Part shown: positions 62,191 to 64,000 of the stretch, piece by piece
How positions within the stretch are numbered: position 1 is the stretch's first letter
Layout of the letters: each line of letters begins with the position of its first letter
Assembly: GCF_009789555.1 (NCBI RefSeq)
Contig: NZ_CP046902.1
Span: 236,001 to 300,000, forward strand
Source of the DNA: Stutzerimonas stutzeri
GTDB taxonomy: Bacteria; Pseudomonadota; Gammaproteobacteria; Pseudomonadales; Pseudomonadaceae
Direction of reading: 5' to 3'
DNA length: 64,000 bases
Program-made: the position numbers and the translations under genes
The notes under the pieces: model-generated
Databases searched by the model: none
What the model was told of the DNA's origin: nothing
Seen by the model: the letters and a program-made list of their open reading frames with translations, nothing else

Positions 62191-64000
62191 ATGTCCTTTG
62201 CTTCCCTCGGTCTCTCCGAGGCTTTGGCCGGTGCCGTCGAGGCCGCCGGTTACACCCAGCCTACACCGGTGCAACAGCGGGCCATTCCCGCCGTGTTGCA
62301 AGGACGCGACCTGATGGTCGCTGCACAGACGGGCACCGGCAAGACCGGTGGTTTTGCGCTCCCCGTCCTTGAAATTCTCTTCCCGGGCGGCCACCCCGAT
62401 CGCGAACATCGGCACGGCCCGCGCCAACCGCGCGTGCTGGTACTGACGCCGACACGCGAACTTGCCGCCCAGGTTCATGACAGCTTCAAGCTGTACGCCC
62501 GTGACTTGCCGCTCAAAAGCGCAGTGATCTTCGGTGGCGTCGGCATGAATCCGCAAGTCCAGGCGCTGGCCAAAGGCGTCGACGTACTGGTGGCCTGCCC
62601 AGGCCGCCTGCTGGACCTGGCCAACCAGAAGGCCATCGATCTTTCCCACGTGGAAATTCTGGTCCTCGATGAAGCCGACCGCATGCTCGACATGGGCTTC
62701 ATTCACGACGTCAAGAAGGTGCTGGCCAAACTGCCGGCCAAGCGCCAGAACCTGCTCTTTTCGGCAACCTTCTCCAAGGACATCACCGACCTGGCGGGCA
62801 AGCTGCTGCACGAGCCGGAAAAGATCCAGGTCACCCCGCCGAACACCACGGTCGAGCGTATCGAGCAGCGTGTATTCCGCCTCGCGGCTTCGCACAAGCG
62901 TGCGCTCCTGGCCCACCTGATCACTCAGGGCGCCTGGGAACAGGTATTGGTTTTCACCCGTACCAAGCACGGCGCCAATCGCCTCGCCGAATATCTCGAC
63001 AAGCACGGCCTTCCGGCCGTGGCGATTCATGGCAACAAGAGCCAGAACGCGCGCACCAAGGCACTGGCTGACTTCAAGGCCAACCAGGTGCGGATTCTGG
63101 TCGCCACCGATATCGCCGCACGCGGCCTGGATATCGATCAATTGCCCCACGTGGTCAACTTCGAGCTGCCGAATGTCGAGGAAGACTATGTGCACCGTAT
63201 CGGTCGTACCGGCCGTGCCGGACGCAGCGGCGAGGCCATCTCGCTGGTCGCGCCCGACGAGGAGAAGCTCCTCAAAGGCATCGAGCGGATGACCAAGCAG
63301 AAGATTCCGGACGGCGATCTGATGGGTTTCGATGCCAGCACCATCGAGGCGGAAAAGCCTGAAGTGCGTGAGCCCCGTCAGCCGCGCCCGCCCCGCAATG
63401 CTGAACGCAAGCCACGCGCGGCCAAAGCGACGGAGTCCAGCGGTGAGCCCAAGGAACGCGAGCGCAACCGTCGCGGGCGGAACAAGCCGCGCAACGCAAA
63501 CGCCACCGCCACCGCCACCGCCAGTTCGAGTCCGGCGACAGCAGGCGCCGCCGCACCGGTCAGTCGTCCGCCGCGCCTGCCCAGCGACCGCGACCCGGAA
63601 GTGTTCCTCGACGATGAGCTGGACAACTTCGGCAACCGCGTCGACTACGTCAGCCCGTATCAGAACAAGCAGGGCCGCGGCCGGCGTCCGGGTGCGGCCG
63701 CTCAGCCAGGCGGCGGCCAGCCGCGCGCTGCGGCCGGCCCGCGTGGCGCTGCAGCCCCGGCAGGCGGCGCTGGCAAAGGCAAAGGCAAACGCCAGGGACA
63801 GGGGCAGGGCCAGCCACGCAATGGCCAGCCACGACGCAAGAACGAGGGTCGCCGGATCGACAGTGAAGGCGGCGCGCGCCAGGAGGTCGCGGCCAAGCCG
63901 AAGGAAAAGCAGCCGCTGATCATCCACAAGGAGTCGAAGCTCGACCGGCTGCCTAGCGCTGAGCAGTTGGAGCAGCTTCCGACTCGCCCCCGTGGCGAGA
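62191..64000 (+). CDS. rhlE: DEAD-box RNA helicase RhlE, C-terminus cut by window edge
   Basis: About 603 residues visible: Q motif (YTQPTPVQQRAIP), AAQTGTGKT, PTRELAAQ, LDEADRMLDMGF, SATF and HRIGRTGRAGRSG. The helicase core ends near residue 390; the rest is a low-complexity basic tail rich in Arg, Gly, Ala, Pro (for example GRGRRPGAAAQPGGGQPRAA) typical of Pseudomonas RhlE, which binds RNA and localises the enzyme. Long 5' leader (from about 62050, with a TATACT -10-like element) suggests post-transcriptional control. Confidence 0.93.
   Translation, partial: MSFASLGLSEALAGAVEAAGYTQPTPVQQRAIPAVLQGRDLMVAAQTGTGKTGGFALPVLEILFPGGHPDREHRHGPRQPRVLVLTPTRELAAQVHDSFKLYARDLPLKSAVIFGGVGMNPQVQALAKGVDVLVACPGRLLDLANQKAIDLSHVEILVLDEADRMLDMGFIHDVKKVLAKLPAKRQNLLFSATFSKDITDLAGKLLHEPEKIQVTPPNTTVERIEQRVFRLAASHKRALLAHLITQGAWEQVLVFTRTKHGANRLAEYLDKHGLPAVAIHGNKSQNARTKALADFKANQVRILVATDIAARGLDIDQLPHVVNFELPNVEEDYVHRIGRTGRAGRSGEAISLVAPDEEKLLKGIERMTKQKIPDGDLMGFDASTIEAEKPEVREPRQPRPPRNAERKPRAAKATESSGEPKERERNRRGRNKPRNANATATATASSSPATAGAAAPVSRPPRLPSDRDPEVFLDDELDNFGNRVDYVSPYQNKQGRGRRPGAAAQPGGGQPRAAAGPRGAAAPAGGAGKGKGKRQGQGQGQPRNGQPRRKNEGRRIDSEGGARQEVAAKPKEKQPLIIHKESKLDRLPSAEQLEQLPTRPRGE

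Noticed and set aside
62170..63927. Leftward frame of 585 codons opposite rhlE
   Set aside because: Antisense shadow of the helicase and its GC-rich tail.

Overview
The window is chromosomal DNA from a high-GC gammaproteobacterium of the Pseudomonas type; a Pseudomonas stutzeri (Stutzerimonas)-like species is my best guess. Reasons: dense high-GC coding with AGGA-type ribosome sites; the order tktA-epd-pgk-(small lipoproteins)-fba next to an ArsR/methyltransferase fusion and metK; an SAH riboswitch ahead of a 469-residue ahcY with metF and rhlE behind it; a DUF3509-like gene; and the paired DUF4212/SSS acetate-type symporter. I see no tRNA, rRNA, insertion sequence, phage gene or CRISPR array.

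Layout. 1-6 kb: a leftward operon of a triple-receiver hybrid histidine kinase, CheR, a CheB catalytic domain and a second kinase cut by the window edge. 6-14.2 kb: Pmp3/YqaE, an MBL-fold hydrolase coupled to a small membrane protein, NfeD-slipin-LEA lipoprotein, and leftward SDR-trehalase; then RarD. 14.2-20 kb: GcvR-like ACT protein, malate synthase G, and a cNMP/CBS/DUF294 protein coupled to a DnaQ-like exonuclease. 20-25.6 kb: FecI sigma / FecR / TonB receptor / PepSY iron-uptake cassette. 25.6-28.3 kb: leftward DUF4212 and ActP-like symporter plus a small membrane protein behind an intrinsic terminator. 28.3-40 kb: AT-rich structured noncoding DNA, an aspartic-protease-like protein, DbpA, PhoX-like Tat protein, YccS, a solute-binding protein, a flavoprotein, small lipoproteins, hemerythrin, DUF3509, a methyltransferase and a lone receiver domain. 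40-46.5 kb: the leftward carbon block tktA, epd, pgk, two lipoproteins, fba. 46.6-49.2 kb: LysR / Fe(II)-2OG amino-acid-hydroxylase-like enzyme / LysE exporter. 49.2-51.5 kb: ArsR-methyltransferase and metK. 51.6-59.4 kb: ABC-2 exporter, ferric-reductase-like protein, LigB, small periplasmic proteins, Na+/H+ antiporter. 59.4-64 kb: SAH riboswitch, ahcY, metF, and rhlE (cut by the edge).

How it fits together. The activated-methyl cycle is represented by metK, ahcY and metF, with two independent SAM/SAH-linked control devices visible: the riboswitch, and an ArsR-methyltransferase fusion with an 18-bp palindrome before its gene. Acetate/glyoxylate use is suggested by glcB, the DUF294-exonuclease pair and the symporter; the iron cassette sits inside that group and may be an insertion. 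The strongest candidate for an undescribed system is the LysR / free-amino-acid hydroxylase / LysE trio at 46.6-49.2 kb: the enzyme retains the full Fe(II)/2-oxoglutarate ligand set and is translationally coupled to an amino-acid exporter, so it may make and secrete a hydroxylated amino acid. The substrate cannot be read from sequence.
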